Shown: positions 22,658-32,641 of the stretch, one piece after another
Numbering within the stretch: the first letter of the stretch is position 1
Layout: every line of letters begins with the position of its first letter
Assembly (NCBI GenBank): GCA_037349315.1
Contig: JBAIAC010000003.1
Location: 15,624,501-15,688,500, forward strand
Length of the DNA: 64,000 nt
Source of the DNA: Chelydra serpentina
Taxonomy: Eukaryota; Chordata; Testudines; Chelydridae
Direction: 5' to 3'
The notes under the pieces: model-generated
Told to the model about the DNA's origin: nothing
What the model saw: the letters and a program-made list of their open reading frames with translations, nothing else
Databases searched by the model: none
Translations under genes and position numbers: made by a program

Positions 22658-23198
22658 TGTCACGGAGTGTGGGGGAGTCAGGCCCCTACACCCCCCACTT
22701 CCTGCAACTCAGTGACTCTCAGCCAGCCAGTAAGACAGGAGGTTTATTAGACAACAGGAACACAATCTAAAACAAAACTTGTAGTTACAGAAAACAGGAC
22801 CCTCAGTCAGGTCCCTCTTGGGGGATGGGGAGCCCAGACCCAGGTTCTGGGCCACCCCCTGTCTCTCCAGCCAGCTCCAAACTGAAACCCTTTCCTGCTG
22901 CTTCCCCCAGCCATACCCCCCAGCCCCTCCTCCAGACTTTGTCCAGTTTCCCCGGGCAGAGGGTGTTACCTGGCCCCAACCCCATCCTGGGCTCAGGTTA
23001 TGGAGGGAAGCCGCCATCGGTTATGTGCTGGCCGTCAAATGTCATCCCTCACTGAAGTCACACCCTTATTTCCCATCTCCATCTAGTATTGGTGCAGTAC
23101 TCCAGGGACACTGAGGCACTCCCCATGTTAGCAGAAGACAGTAAACTAGTAAAACTCCCATGCAACATTACCAGGTTAATACTTCCTACTCTGTCACA
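22658..23198 (-). mobile_element. LTR of the second Gmr1-like element
   Basis: The segment starts TGTCACGGAGTG (22658) and ends CTACTCTGTCACA (23198), so on the minus strand it is TGTGACAGAG...CTCCGTGACA, a TG...CA LTR of 541 bp. The gag leader starts beside it, with ACTGGTGAAAGTGGTGGGAT as a candidate primer site. The LTR abuts an old CR1 at 23199. Confidence 0.7.
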
Positions 23199-23705
23199 TC
23201 TAGACTATGACACCCAGATCCTTTTTCACAGTATTCGTTCCTATGCAGTCATTTCCCATTTTGTATGTGTGTAACTGATTGCTCCTTCCTAAGTGGAGTA
23301 CTTTGCATTTGTCCTCATTGAATTTCATCCTATTTACTTCAGGCCATTTCTCCAGTGTGTCCAGATCATTTTGAATTTTAATCCTATTCTCCAAAGCACT
23401 TGCAACTCCTCCCAGCTTGGTATCATCTGCAAACTTTATAATTGAACTCTGTATGCCATTATCTACATCATTGATGAAGATATTGAGCAGAACCGGACCT
23501 AGAACTGATCCCTATGGGATCCCACTCGTTATGCCCTTCCAGCACAACTGTAAACCACTGATAACTACTCTCTGGTTTTCCAATCAGTTTTGCACCCACC
23601 TTATAGTTGCTCTGTCTAGGTTGCATTTCCCATGGTTGCATTTGTTTATGAGGTCATGCGAGACACTATCAAAAGCTTTACTAAAGTCAAGATATACCAA
23701 GTCTA

Positions 23706-23887
23706 CTGGGGAGAGGGATAGCTCAGTGGTTTGAGCATTGGCCTGCTAAACCCAGGGTTGTGAGTTCAATCCTTGAGGGGGCCATTTAGGGATCTGGGGC
23801 AAAAATTGGGGATTGGTCCTGCTTTAAAGCAGAGGGTTGGACTAGATGACCTCCTGAGGTCCCTTCCAACCCTGATATTCTATGATA
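23706..23887 (+). mobile_element. tRNA-derived SINE with CR1-like tail
   Basis: The head has a tRNA-like A box (GATAGCTCAGTGGTTTGAGC) and B box (GGTTGTGAGTTCAATCC). The last 75 bases (GGTTGGACTAGATGACCTCC ... CCAACCCTGATATTCTATGA) match the CR1 3' end. This fits the turtle tRNA SINE family that borrows CR1 machinery. It is not a tRNA gene: no acceptor-stem partner is present after the B box. Confidence 0.9.
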
Positions 23888-23904
23888 CTGCTTCCCCACT
23901 TTCC

Positions 23905-24003
23905 ACTGCTTGCATCTGAAGAAGTGGGTATTGACCCACGAAAGCTTATGCTTCAATACCTCTGTTAGTCTATAAGGTGCCACAGGACCCTTTGTCGCTT
24001 AAG
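23905..24003 (+). repeat. Dispersed structured repeat with hammerhead-like core (copy A)
   Basis: Within it, 23912-23951 reads GCAT, CTGAAGA, A, a 6-bp stem GTGGGT/ACCCAC with loop ATTG, GAAA, GCTT, ATGC. CUGANGA and GAAA around a helix are the hammerhead ribozyme core elements. The rest (GTTAGTCTATAAGGTGCCAC) is shared with copies at 29962-30053, 39608-39737 and 62015-62444. The family name is unknown to me. Confidence 0.7.
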
Positions 24004-24926
24004 GCTTGTTACCCTGTCAAAGAAAACGATCAGGTTGGTTTGACACGATTTCTTATGTTTAAGTTCTTGATTTGTTTTTGACAAATCCATGCTGACTGTA
24101 AGTTATCACCTTATTAGCTTTTAGATGTTTGCAAATTGATTGCTTAATTATTTGCCCCATTATCCTTCCGGGTACAGAAGTTAAGCTGACTGGTCTGTAA
24201 TTTCCCACCTGGGGTGTCCTTATCTCCCTTTTTATAGATGGGCACTAGATTTGCCCTTTTCCAGTCTTCTGGAATGTCTCCTGTCTTCCATGACTTTTCA
24301 AAGATAATTGCTAATGGCTCAGATATCTCCTCAGTCAGGTCCTTGAGTATTCTAGGACGCATTTCCCCAGGCCCCGGGGACTCAAAGACATCTAACTTGT
24401 CCAAGTCATTTTTAACTTTTTCTTTCCCAGTTTTAGCCTCTTCTGATCCTACCTCTTTTTGACTGGCACTCACTACGCTGGACGTCCAAGCGCCACCAAC
24501 CTTCTCGGTGAAACCAAACAAAGAAGTCACTGAGCCCTTCTGCCATGTCCACATTTCCTGTTATGATTTCCGCCCCCCCAGTACCAGGCCTACCCTGTGC
24601 TCGATCCTCCCCTTGCCTGTAATGTATTTGTAGCAAATACACGGGGCTGTGAGCGTGCAACGAGCACAGCCGCGTGGGACGGTGAGTGTGCAAGGGGTGC
24701 CGGGGGGAGCAGGGCCGAGTGTGCACGGGGGGAGGGAAGAGGGGGAGGCAGGACGGGGGCGGGGGGTGCCCGGTCTCTCCCCGCGATCGCCTCCCAGCGC
24801 CGCTGGCGGCAGGAGGGGGCGGGGCCAGACCCCGTCGGGCCGGGCTCGAAAAGCGGCGGCCAAGCCCCGCCCCGCGTTGTTCTCCTCTCGCCCCCCTCGT
24901 CCCCCGCCACCACAACAACAACAACA

Positions 24927-25034
24927 TACGTCACATCCGGGCGCCCGGAGCGGCGATTGGCTGCGCCGAGCCGGAAGCGAGGGCGGGCGCCGCTCCGTTG
25001 CCGCAGTGACAGGGCCGGAGTGGAAGATGGCGGC
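24927..25034 (+). promoter_or_regulatory. TNKS: Core promoter motifs: CRE-like, inverted CCAAT, ETS, YY1
   Basis: Motifs in order: TACGTCA (24927-24933, CRE-like), ATTGGCT (24956-24962, inverted CCAAT box for NF-Y), CCGGAAG (24971-24977, ETS), and AAGATGGCGGC (24024+1000, i.e. 25024-25034), a perfect YY1-type site that includes the TNKS start codon. Motif function is inferred from consensus only. Confidence 0.65.
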
Positions 25035-25513
25035 GCCGCGTCGCTCCCAGCACCATCACCACCATCACCCGCCGCCCCCCGCGCCGGCCTCCCCGCCGCG
25101 CAGCCCCGGCCTGTCCCCGGCGGGCGCCGCGCCCTGCCCGCAGCGGCACAGCCTGGCCGGGCCAGAGGGCGAGGCCCCCGCGGCGGGCGGCGGGCGGGAC
25201 GCGGAGCGCGCTCTGTCGCCGGAGCCGCCGGACAGCGCGGCCGGGGCCGCCCCCCCGCCGGCTTCCGGCTCCAGCAGCAGCAGCGTGGCCACCAGCAGCG
25301 GCAGCGCTTCGTCGTCCTCCTCGGCGGCCTCCAGCCCGGCGGCCGAGAGCCCGGAGCCGCCCGGGCCGGGCGCGGGGAGCGGCGCCTTCCGGGAGCTGCT
25401 GGAGGCCTGCCGCAATGGAGACGTGACCCGGGTCAAGCGCCTGGTGGACACGGGCAACGTGAACGCCAAGGACATGGCGGGAAGGAAATCCACCCCCCTG
25501 CACTTCGCCGCGG
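25027..25513 (+). CDS. TNKS: Tankyrase-1, exon 1 (HPS region and first ankyrin helices)
   Basis: Tankyrase-1 is a PARP-family enzyme that attaches poly(ADP-ribose) to telomere protein TRF1, AXIN and other partners. This exon encodes residues 1-162 plus one base. Residues 9-14 are six histidines, and the next hundred residues are rich in Pro, Ala, Gly and Ser: the HPS domain that TNKS has and TNKS2 lacks. Residues 120-163 ([20 protein letters not shown] ... TPLHFAAG) begin the ankyrin clusters. The ATG at 25027 is the first in this frame and sits in a good context (GAAGATGG); the frame is open upstream but without ATG. The donor is G|GTGAGC at 25514. The HPS region, about 119 residues, looks shorter than the mammalian one (about 180 from memory). 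Confidence 0.97.
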
Positions 25514-27380
25514 GTGAGCGGGTCGCTGCGCGGTGCTGGGCAGCCCGGCCCGGGGGCCTGCCCGCGTGTAGCTGCTGGGCAGTGGGGCCGGGGAGGTGGC
25601 TCGGTCCCAGGAGGAGTGTGGAGTTGAGATCCCCCATGGGCTGGGCGAGAGCAGGTCTAGGTAGGATAAAGCTGGCTGGCGAGCTTGGGGAGAGCACTTC
25701 AGACAGCTGCCTTGGAGACTCTGGAACCAGCCCTGACCCCCCTTTTTTAAAAAAAACCTTAAGGATTTTTGGTCTGCTCGTGACTTGACAGGGATGTGCC
25801 AATGTCAGGTTAGCAATGTTACAGATTTGGAGAACAGAAGTTTTTGGTTAGCAGTGGATGACTCTCTGCTTTCTTTATCTTCCTGGTGCATGTTACAGGC
25901 CCTTTTCTTTGTAAGTTAGACATTAATTAAAAAAAAGTATAGCCCTTAAAACAAACGGCTGAGTAGGTGTAGGTCAATGGCCTTTTCTGAAAGGAAAGCA
26001 GTTTAGTAACAGTAAGCACTACTACAATCTTAAGGTAAGCCCTCGGTGATGTCAGTAACTGCTCTCTGCCTAAGCTCTTACTTCAAACTCCTATTCTTGG
26101 TGTCAGTGTGAGCCACTCTCTTCTAATTATTCTTGCTTGGAGAGATGTGATGTCTGTGTCCTGTAATCGTTCGTGGTTGTTGAGAAGGGAGAGATCCTAT
26201 CTTCACACTGTCTGAAGAGGACTCATGTGGAAGTAGCTCTCCAGTGTTTCCACACAACAAGGTCCAAGACATCAAGTTCCATCCTTGTGTTGAGAAGGGT
26301 CTCTAGAGCACAAGAGTTGCTTTCATGGTGGAATCTTCATAGCACCTGCAGGTGGGGAGGCAAGTGAGAGCAGACTCTTCAAATGTCCCCTTCCCCCTCA
26401 AACAAGGGCAAAAAATACTACTTTGAACTGACTGGAGTAAGAGGGAAAAAAAAGAGAGAGGATCAAGGAGAAACAAAAACCCAAAAATCATAGGCCATGA
26501 AAATTTTCTTCTTTACTAGTTGTACAAGTAGTTAATCCACTAGTGTGCATATAATTAGGGGAGAAAGTAACATTGGGGCACTTTGGAACACAGCTGGGCT
26601 CCAACTTCCTTTTGGGGGATGATGTTCTTTGTAGTACAGTAGTTCCTAGGGCATCAGCTTGGGCCCCATTCAGCTATGTGCTGTGTGGGCATGTAGTAAA
26701 AAGCGAGATCCTGCTCCAAAGAACATAATCCTGGCTAGTGAAAATGACCCAAGTGTATAAAACCACACAAACAGGGAAAGGGATAACAATAAAATGTTCA
26801 AGATATTCAAAATAAGCCATAGCCTCAGCCCATTAACTAACATGATTACTGGACATGGCACTTGTGCAGATTGTAAATTCTCTGGCTCATTCTGTATTTC
26901 TTTGTGCTAAGTGTTGTACATTGCGGCCTCTGGGCATTACTCTTAAAATATTTAATACAAAATCTATTTGTATGTGTACACAATCAATATTTACATTTTA
27001 AAACATGGTTCAGACTAACCACACTGAAATGACTTTCTTAAATCAGCACTTTTAAGGAATGCGCTCTCAAAGACTTCAAAGTGTGTCCAGCTTTCTTTTC
27101 CACTGGCATTGCTGTGGTTATTCTAGGTATGTCAATGTAAAGAGTCAAAAAAAGGTTTTCTGCGGAGCCCACATCCTGAGTCTTGAGTCCCCGAGTGCTG
27201 CCACTATAGCTCATGAGCTTCATATTGGGTGAACTTGTAAAAGCAGTTTATCCCCAAGGAGGCTACACATGGAGCTTAATTCTAAAGAGCCCAGAAATGT
27301 AGGGCTTCTGGTTGCAAAACTCCTCAAATTCTATAGGTCAAGTGATAATTCCATGAGACTTCAACCAAGAGTCAGCAGCG

Positions 27381-27396
27381 TGTCCGTATACGGACA
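27381..27396. repeat. 16-bp perfect palindrome
   Basis: TGTCCGTATACGGACA is its own reverse complement and is followed by two more TGTCCGTG/GTCCGTGG half-copies within 40 bp. Confidence 0.8.
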
Positions 27397-27458
27397 CAAG
27401 TGTCCGTGGTGTAAATTTTGAGGTCCGTGGTAATTTTTCAAAAAATTGAATGACCTCT

Positions 27459-27484
27459 TCCCCCCGCCCCCCCCCCCCCCCCCC
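27459..27484. repeat. Poly-C tract
   Basis: CCCCCG followed by a run of about 18 C, in TNKS intron 1. Confidence 0.9.
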
Positions 27485-27891
27485 GAGTGTCCATCACTAA
27501 GAAGTGTCAGTTGCGTGATGTGGTGGTTCCGACCCCTGGCCTCAACTAGGTCCTACTTATCCTGAATTCAAGCTTATAAAAGCTTCACCAACATACTACA
27601 TACATACTTAAACTCTTGAACATCACTGGTGAAACACAGGTGTCACTAAAGTTACAAGCAAAACTTATTTGGCCGCTTGGATTGTGAACATGAAAAACAC
27701 ATTCCCACTTTAACTGAGGGGGAAATGAACAAAACTTATGAGAAGTTGAGAATGTTGCCCTTTAAAACAGTTTTAACAGAATATTACGTTCTAACAGAAG
27801 AACAAAAACTTGCTTGAAGTGCAGGAAACTTACTGTTGGAAGATTCAACATCAAACTTAACTCTGTCTGTGCCTGTATCTATAGACTAGAC

Positions 27892-28230
27892 CAGCAGTTC
27901 TCAAACTGTGGGTCACGACCCCATTTTAATGGGGTTGTCAGGGCTGACATTAGACTGGCTGGGGCCCAGGGCCAAAGCCTGAGTCCCACCACTTGGGGCT
28001 CAAGCTTCGGCGTCAGCCCTGAGCCGCGGGACTCAGGTTACAGGCCCCCTGCCTGGGGATGAAGCGCTTTGAGCCCCCCCTGCCCAGGGTGGTAGGGCTT
28101 GGGCTTTGGCCCCCTTGCCTGGAGCAGCGGGGCTCGGACGGGCTCAGGTTTCAATCCTTCCTCTTGGGGTCATGTAGTAATTTGTGTTGTCAGAAGGGGA
28201 TTGCGGTGCAATGAAGTTTGAGAACCCCTG
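27892..28230. mobile_element. hAT MITE, 339 bp, exact target duplication
   Basis: It starts CAGCAGTTCTCAAACTGTGG and ends AAGTTTGAGAACCCCTG, giving inverted termini. The 8-bp duplication GACTAGAC is exact (27884-27891 and 28231-28238). No coding capacity. Confidence 0.9.
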
Positions 28231-29170
28231 GACTAGACATTTTTTAGGTGCCATGTAAATTATCGTAATTTGATAAGAATGACATCAGATACTAATGGAT
28301 CCCGTTTATATGTTGGAAAGCTGTTAGGATAAACTTCTGTCTTAGGGGGTTCTGCTTTTGAACGTGTCTGCAAATGTCAGCCACGTGCAACTGATGTCTT
28401 ATGGAAATTGAGAACTAAATCCTCCAGTACCAACTATGTGGCTTCAGGTATTTTAGTAAAAAGCATTGAGATCAGGTTTTTTTTTTAACTTTATGAAGTT
28501 TTTAGGCTCACAAATCTTTCTCTATCATAAGGGAAAGAGAAGAAAAATAGCCCCTGAGAAAACAGCATTAGGAATCAAAATGCTTTTTTTTCTCTCTCTC
28601 TCTTTCTCTAGTGTAAAGATTGCAAAATACATGTGTACTCTGGAGCAATTATTTGCAAAACTCAAGATACACTGTTGAAACAATTAAGTTTAATATATCA
28701 GCTTGTTTCATCAGCAAAATTGTCTTGAGAGGAGTTTAACATAGCTCCTTTCATCAGCAATCAATAGGATAAAAGTGACTTTTTAGGCTGTATCTGGATG
28801 GTGGAGTCCTTCTAGCACATCCACTCATCAGTGGAAAACCCCACTGTACCTATACTATTCACTCTTGTAATTGAGTCGGAGATCCTGTTCTCTGTGTACA
28901 GCCCTAAGAATTCCCTTTTAGCCATTGTGGATGGAATGAATGATCTAGAGACCACAAAGTATCACATAAATTTGAGCAGAGGGGCCTTTATTTTGCTCCA
29001 ACTTCCATAAAGGAGATGTATTGTGTGACTCTTGCGTGGCAGTCTCCTTTCCCCTCTGTCAGCACAGAGCTGCCAGTTTGTCTGCTCGCCACACTTTCCC
29101 CCAAGTCAGTAGACAATCAGAGGAGGTTGTCTCTGCTGTACTAGTTCATGTTGCTTTGGTCACTCCATAG

Positions 29171-29350
29171 TAGAATCATAGAATATCAGGGTTGGAAGGA
29201 ACCTTAGGAGGTCATCTAGTCCAACCCCCTGCTCAAAGCAGGACCAATCCCCAATTTTTGCCCCAGATCCTTAAATGGCTCCCTCAAGGATTGAACTCAC
29301 AACCCTGGGTTTAGTAGGCTAATGCTCAAACCACTGAGCTATCCCTCCCC
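29171..29350 (-). mobile_element. tRNA-derived SINE with CR1-like tail, minus strand
   Basis: This is the inverted counterpart of the SINE at 23706-23887. It begins at the CR1-like tail (TAGAATCATAGAATATCAGG) and ends at the tRNA-like head (CCACTGAGCTATCCCTCCCC). Confidence 0.9.
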
Positions 29351-29961
29351 AAAGTACTTCACTGTCTAACAATTTTGGAGTTTCTTTCTCGACATATCTG
29401 TTTCCCAGGAAACAAGAACTTGCTGAAATCTCTTTTATAACGTGCAGAAAACTGCTTTAATTCCTATAGTTAACAGAGCAAAGTTCTGCATGGCAACTGA
29501 TGAGGGCTTTCACTTGCTAGGATGGTACACAGTGATAGGGCAGAGTTAAGGTTGATATTTGAATCTTCACAATTGGGTTTTCAAAATGTTAATGGAAACA
29601 AACATTCTAAGGACTTGATGCATTTGAAAGCCTCCATTATTTGTGGGATGGGATATTAATGTGGAGCTGAAAGCTACTTTTTGAGCCATTTTTAACTGGG
29701 AGCTCAAACTTCTTAGGTGAGGGAGGCCATTGTTGTAGAGACAGTGACTTCAGCATGTAATATGAATGAATTACAGGCTGCAGCGATCCATCTGGTACTG
29801 AATATTTACAAGGGTAAGGTGGTGCTACAGACTCATGAGATTCCTCTCTAAAGTGGTGATAGTTTCATCCCAATGAGCGTTGTTCTGCCAGGATTCTTAC
29901 CACATCCATGTGCCCATTCTGATGGGGCCTTACCCCACAGGATCAGTGGGTGGGGCAGTGT

Positions 29962-30053
29962 TAAAGGGTCCAGTGGCACCTTATAGACTAACAGAGGTAT
30001 TGAAGCATAAGCTTTCGTGGGTGAATACCCACTTCTTCGGATGCAAACAGTTC
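29962..30053 (-). repeat. Dispersed structured repeat with hammerhead-like core (copy B)
   Basis: On the minus strand 30044-30005 reads GCAT, CCGAAGA, A, GTGGGT, ATTC, ACCCAC, GAAA, GCTT, ATGC. The stem is intact and the loop differs from copy A, but the core U4 is replaced by C. Confidence 0.7.
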
Positions 30054-30105
30054 TAAGTGGATTAAGATGCTTAAAGTCCACCCAACTTTATTTCTGTTCA
30101 ACATC

Positions 30106-30125
30106 TTTTTTTTTTTTTTTTTTTT
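30106..30125. repeat. Poly-T tract
   Basis: About 20 consecutive T, in TNKS intron 1; could be the A-tail of an unrecognised minus-strand retroposed copy. Confidence 0.7.
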
Positions 30126-30824
30126 GGCAGTGCTGTCACTAAAAGACCATGTCAGATGGTTGGCTGACTGCATTTGTGTTGTGATGTGGCTGGCATGAAG
30201 CTGGAGGGCCATGGTGAGGCTCATTCAATTCATTGCCTAATGGAGGTTTTCATTTTAGACATAGGAAAAATAGACTCATAGTCTTCACTCTGTATACTCT
30301 ACAAAGTATGATTGCTTGGCTTGGGTTTGGACTGTTTCTGAAGCAGTGATGCTCAAACACTCCTGCCCTCTAGAATATCTTTTTGGTGATCAGTATTTTC
30401 GAGTTGGCCACACTGCAGTTTTTTGCTTTTGGATGCAACGTACAGGCTATAAAAGTACCATTTATGGAGGTGTCTTCTTACCCTTCCTCTATATTTAGCA
30501 TTTATTTTGTTGCCTTTGGCCTTGTTCTTGCTGTTTATCAGAGTTGTAATGCTTGCTTTCTTAAACATTCACCAAGTCAGTTCCCTTCGAAGAGTAGAAA
30601 TCCAGCAGAAATGATGTGTTCAGAGAAGGGAAAAATATCTAGATACTCTGTTTCTCTGGACATACCTTCTGTAGGAATTTCCTTGGAGTTTGGCAGTAAA
30701 CAATGTTGAGAGGAGCTGGTTAATTTTACACTGTTTTATTGCAGTATTTCCTTGAGGCATTTAACTCTTCAGTAATTTTTGTGACAGAATCTTTTTATGG
30801 AAAGTCTTTATTTTCTGCTCTATC

Positions 30825-31125
30825 GTGAAGTGACACAGCACACAGTCAACCTGTGGAACTTTTTGCCAGAGGATGTTGTGAAGGCCAACAACAGGGTTCA
30901 AAAAAGAACTAGATAGGCTCATCAATGACTATTAGCCAGGATGGGGAGGGATGGTGTACCTAGCATCTGTTTGCCAGAAGCTGGGAATGGGCGACAGGGG
31001 ATGGATCACTTGATGATTACCTGTTCTGGTCATTCCCTCTGGGGCACCTGACATTGGCCACTGTCGGAAGACAGGATTCTTGGCTAGATGGACCTCTGGT
31101 CTGACCCAGTATGGCCGTTCTTATG
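30825..31125 (+). mobile_element. Old CR1-type LINE 3' fragment
   Basis: It reads GTGGAACTTTTTGCCAGAGG ... CTAGATGGACCTCTGG ... GACCCAGTATGGCCGTTC, matching the 3' end of another CR1 subfamily (not the CAACCCTGAGATTC type). Decayed, no open frame. Confidence 0.8.
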
Positions 31126-32641
31126 ACTGGAAGGATTCAAGGGTAGCGCATTCCTACTTTTAGGGGATATCACATGTTCTTACCTGCTATCACTGCGCTT
31201 GGATCTAAAAGCCTGAAGAACTTGGAGTGCTGGATTTTAGCTCCCTAGTGCATGACAAGCAGGAGTGAAAAGAAGATGCTTTGTAATTCTGTTTCTCTGA
31301 AGATCAAGGAAAAGGAGATTCTCTTCTAAAACTGAAATAGCTTGAAGATGAGACCTACTCGTCCCCTCCCCCCTACCCTTTTGTAAGGGAGCTATCACAA
31401 AGGAATGAAGACACAATAGTGATTCTGTTCTTATTAGATGGTTTACTTCTAGCAGTGTTAACTTACTTTTTAAGGCTGCCTCTTTATGCCAAAGAAGGCC
31501 AAACAGTAGAAACCTTTTAGATCAGTATTGCAACACTTTATTTGAGCTGAGGGACTTGTTTTGTTCGAAGAGGTGATAGGCTCACTTACTATTGTGGTAA
31601 AGATGGGTGAGTAGACTCTGTGCCTGGCAGGTGAATTTTCATAATAACTTTCTGAAGTTTTCTTTTAAGTCTTAAGATATGAAATGGGACTGGGGTAAAA
31701 GGTAAAGAGACTACATGTTGAGGTATGTCCATTGCTGCCCCTCTCCTCAGGACTAGCTTAACAAAGGAATCTAGTTGGGGAAGGAGAATGTCTCTCTTTA
31801 GAAGTACTCCTCATTAACTTTAGTAATATTCATTAGAGATTGAATCCCTTTGCTCTCAATAATACATTTTGAGGATTTTAAAAAAACCTTTCCAAACTAA
31901 ACTACAACTAGTGACTGAGAACCTATTGTAATAATTGGGCCTACAAATTTATCCTAATTGTGAGCTCATCTGTAGAAAGTGAGTGAAAGTTTATATAATA
32001 TCACAACCTATAATAACAAATGTTGATGTGGAAATTACAAAAGGGAGACGGACTGAATTAATCCAAACAAAGGTCTACTGATACAATTCAAATATTGTGT
32101 TAAGATCATGCCTGGTAAACAAGAGGCCTATGAGACCAGAAATTAATGAACCAAAATTGGTGTATTGGAAGTTAAGCCTAATTGGTGGACAAAATAATGA
32201 GAGGATGCACTGTTTTGCCCACTGCTCCCTTTTGGGGTCCTCAAAAGGACACTTTGAGTGGACAGACACTGGCTGACTGAAAGATGAGAGAGTGGGAAGC
32301 AATGAGTTTCACCATGGATGCCACCCCCACCATCTCTTGGGACCCCAGACCTTCTTTATCCTAATCATGAGATGACCAGGCAAGAGAGGGAGCCAGGTGA
32401 CATTGCCACCACCACTGGCTCTGGATACCACTTGGGATACCACAAATACCACTTGGGATGTGAGACTCTGCCAGTCCCCTCCTCTTCCATGTGTGTTCTT
32501 TTCCTTCTCCACCTTCTGTCTTACCCCTCTCCTTTTTCCTGCTTTCTAGTAAGAGTCTGGCTTTGCTGGCCAAGACTCTGTATTTTGCAAAACTGTGACT
32601 AGAAAAAGGCAGCTAAAAGCAATGCCTTAAATAGCTTGATG

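Larger units (their letters stand above)
19031..23198 (-). mobile_element. Second Gmr1-like Ty3/gypsy retrotransposon, 3'-truncated
   Basis: On the minus strand the order is LTR (23198-22658), gag (22303-21170), protease DTG motif (about 20910), integrase (20800-19615) and then the start of reverse transcriptase (about 19600-19031), where it is cut off. Integrase again lies upstream of reverse transcriptase. It is a different family from the copy at 12076-15064: the gag sequences are clearly distinct. Confidence 0.8.
23199..24555 (-). mobile_element. Old CR1 LINE fragment reaching the TNKS promoter
   Basis: On the minus strand, 24554-24144 encodes a CR1 reverse-transcriptase start ([26 protein letters not shown]) and 23394-23200 encodes the later part (FNEDKCKVLHLGRSN). 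The copy is decayed. It is interrupted at 23706-24003 by a SINE and a structured repeat. Its upstream end lies only about 470 bp before the TNKS start codon. Confidence 0.8.
24690..25620 (+). promoter_or_regulatory. TNKS: CpG-island promoter of TNKS
   Basis: Base composition changes sharply at about 24690 to very high GC with dense CpG, and falls again after about 25620 inside intron 1. No TATA box is seen. GC boxes include GGGGGCGGGGCC (about 24816) and CCCCGCCCCGCG (about 24863). This is the usual architecture of a broadly expressed gene. The transcription start cannot be fixed from sequence alone. Confidence 0.85.

Noticed and set aside
23706..23780. tRNA gene
   Set aside because: A and B boxes are present but the sequence continues into a CR1-like tail and lacks a closing acceptor stem; an inverted second copy occurs at 29171-29350. 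It is a SINE.
24649..25026. N-terminal extension of tankyrase upstream of 25027
   Set aside because: The frame is open but has no ATG, only a GTG; the sequence is CpG-island-like and 25027 matches the known tankyrase start (MAA...[10 protein letters not shown]).
24597..25517. 306-codon frame overlapping TNKS exon 1 in another phase
   Set aside because: Arg/Gly/Ala-rich shadow of a GC-rich coding exon; no conserved domain.
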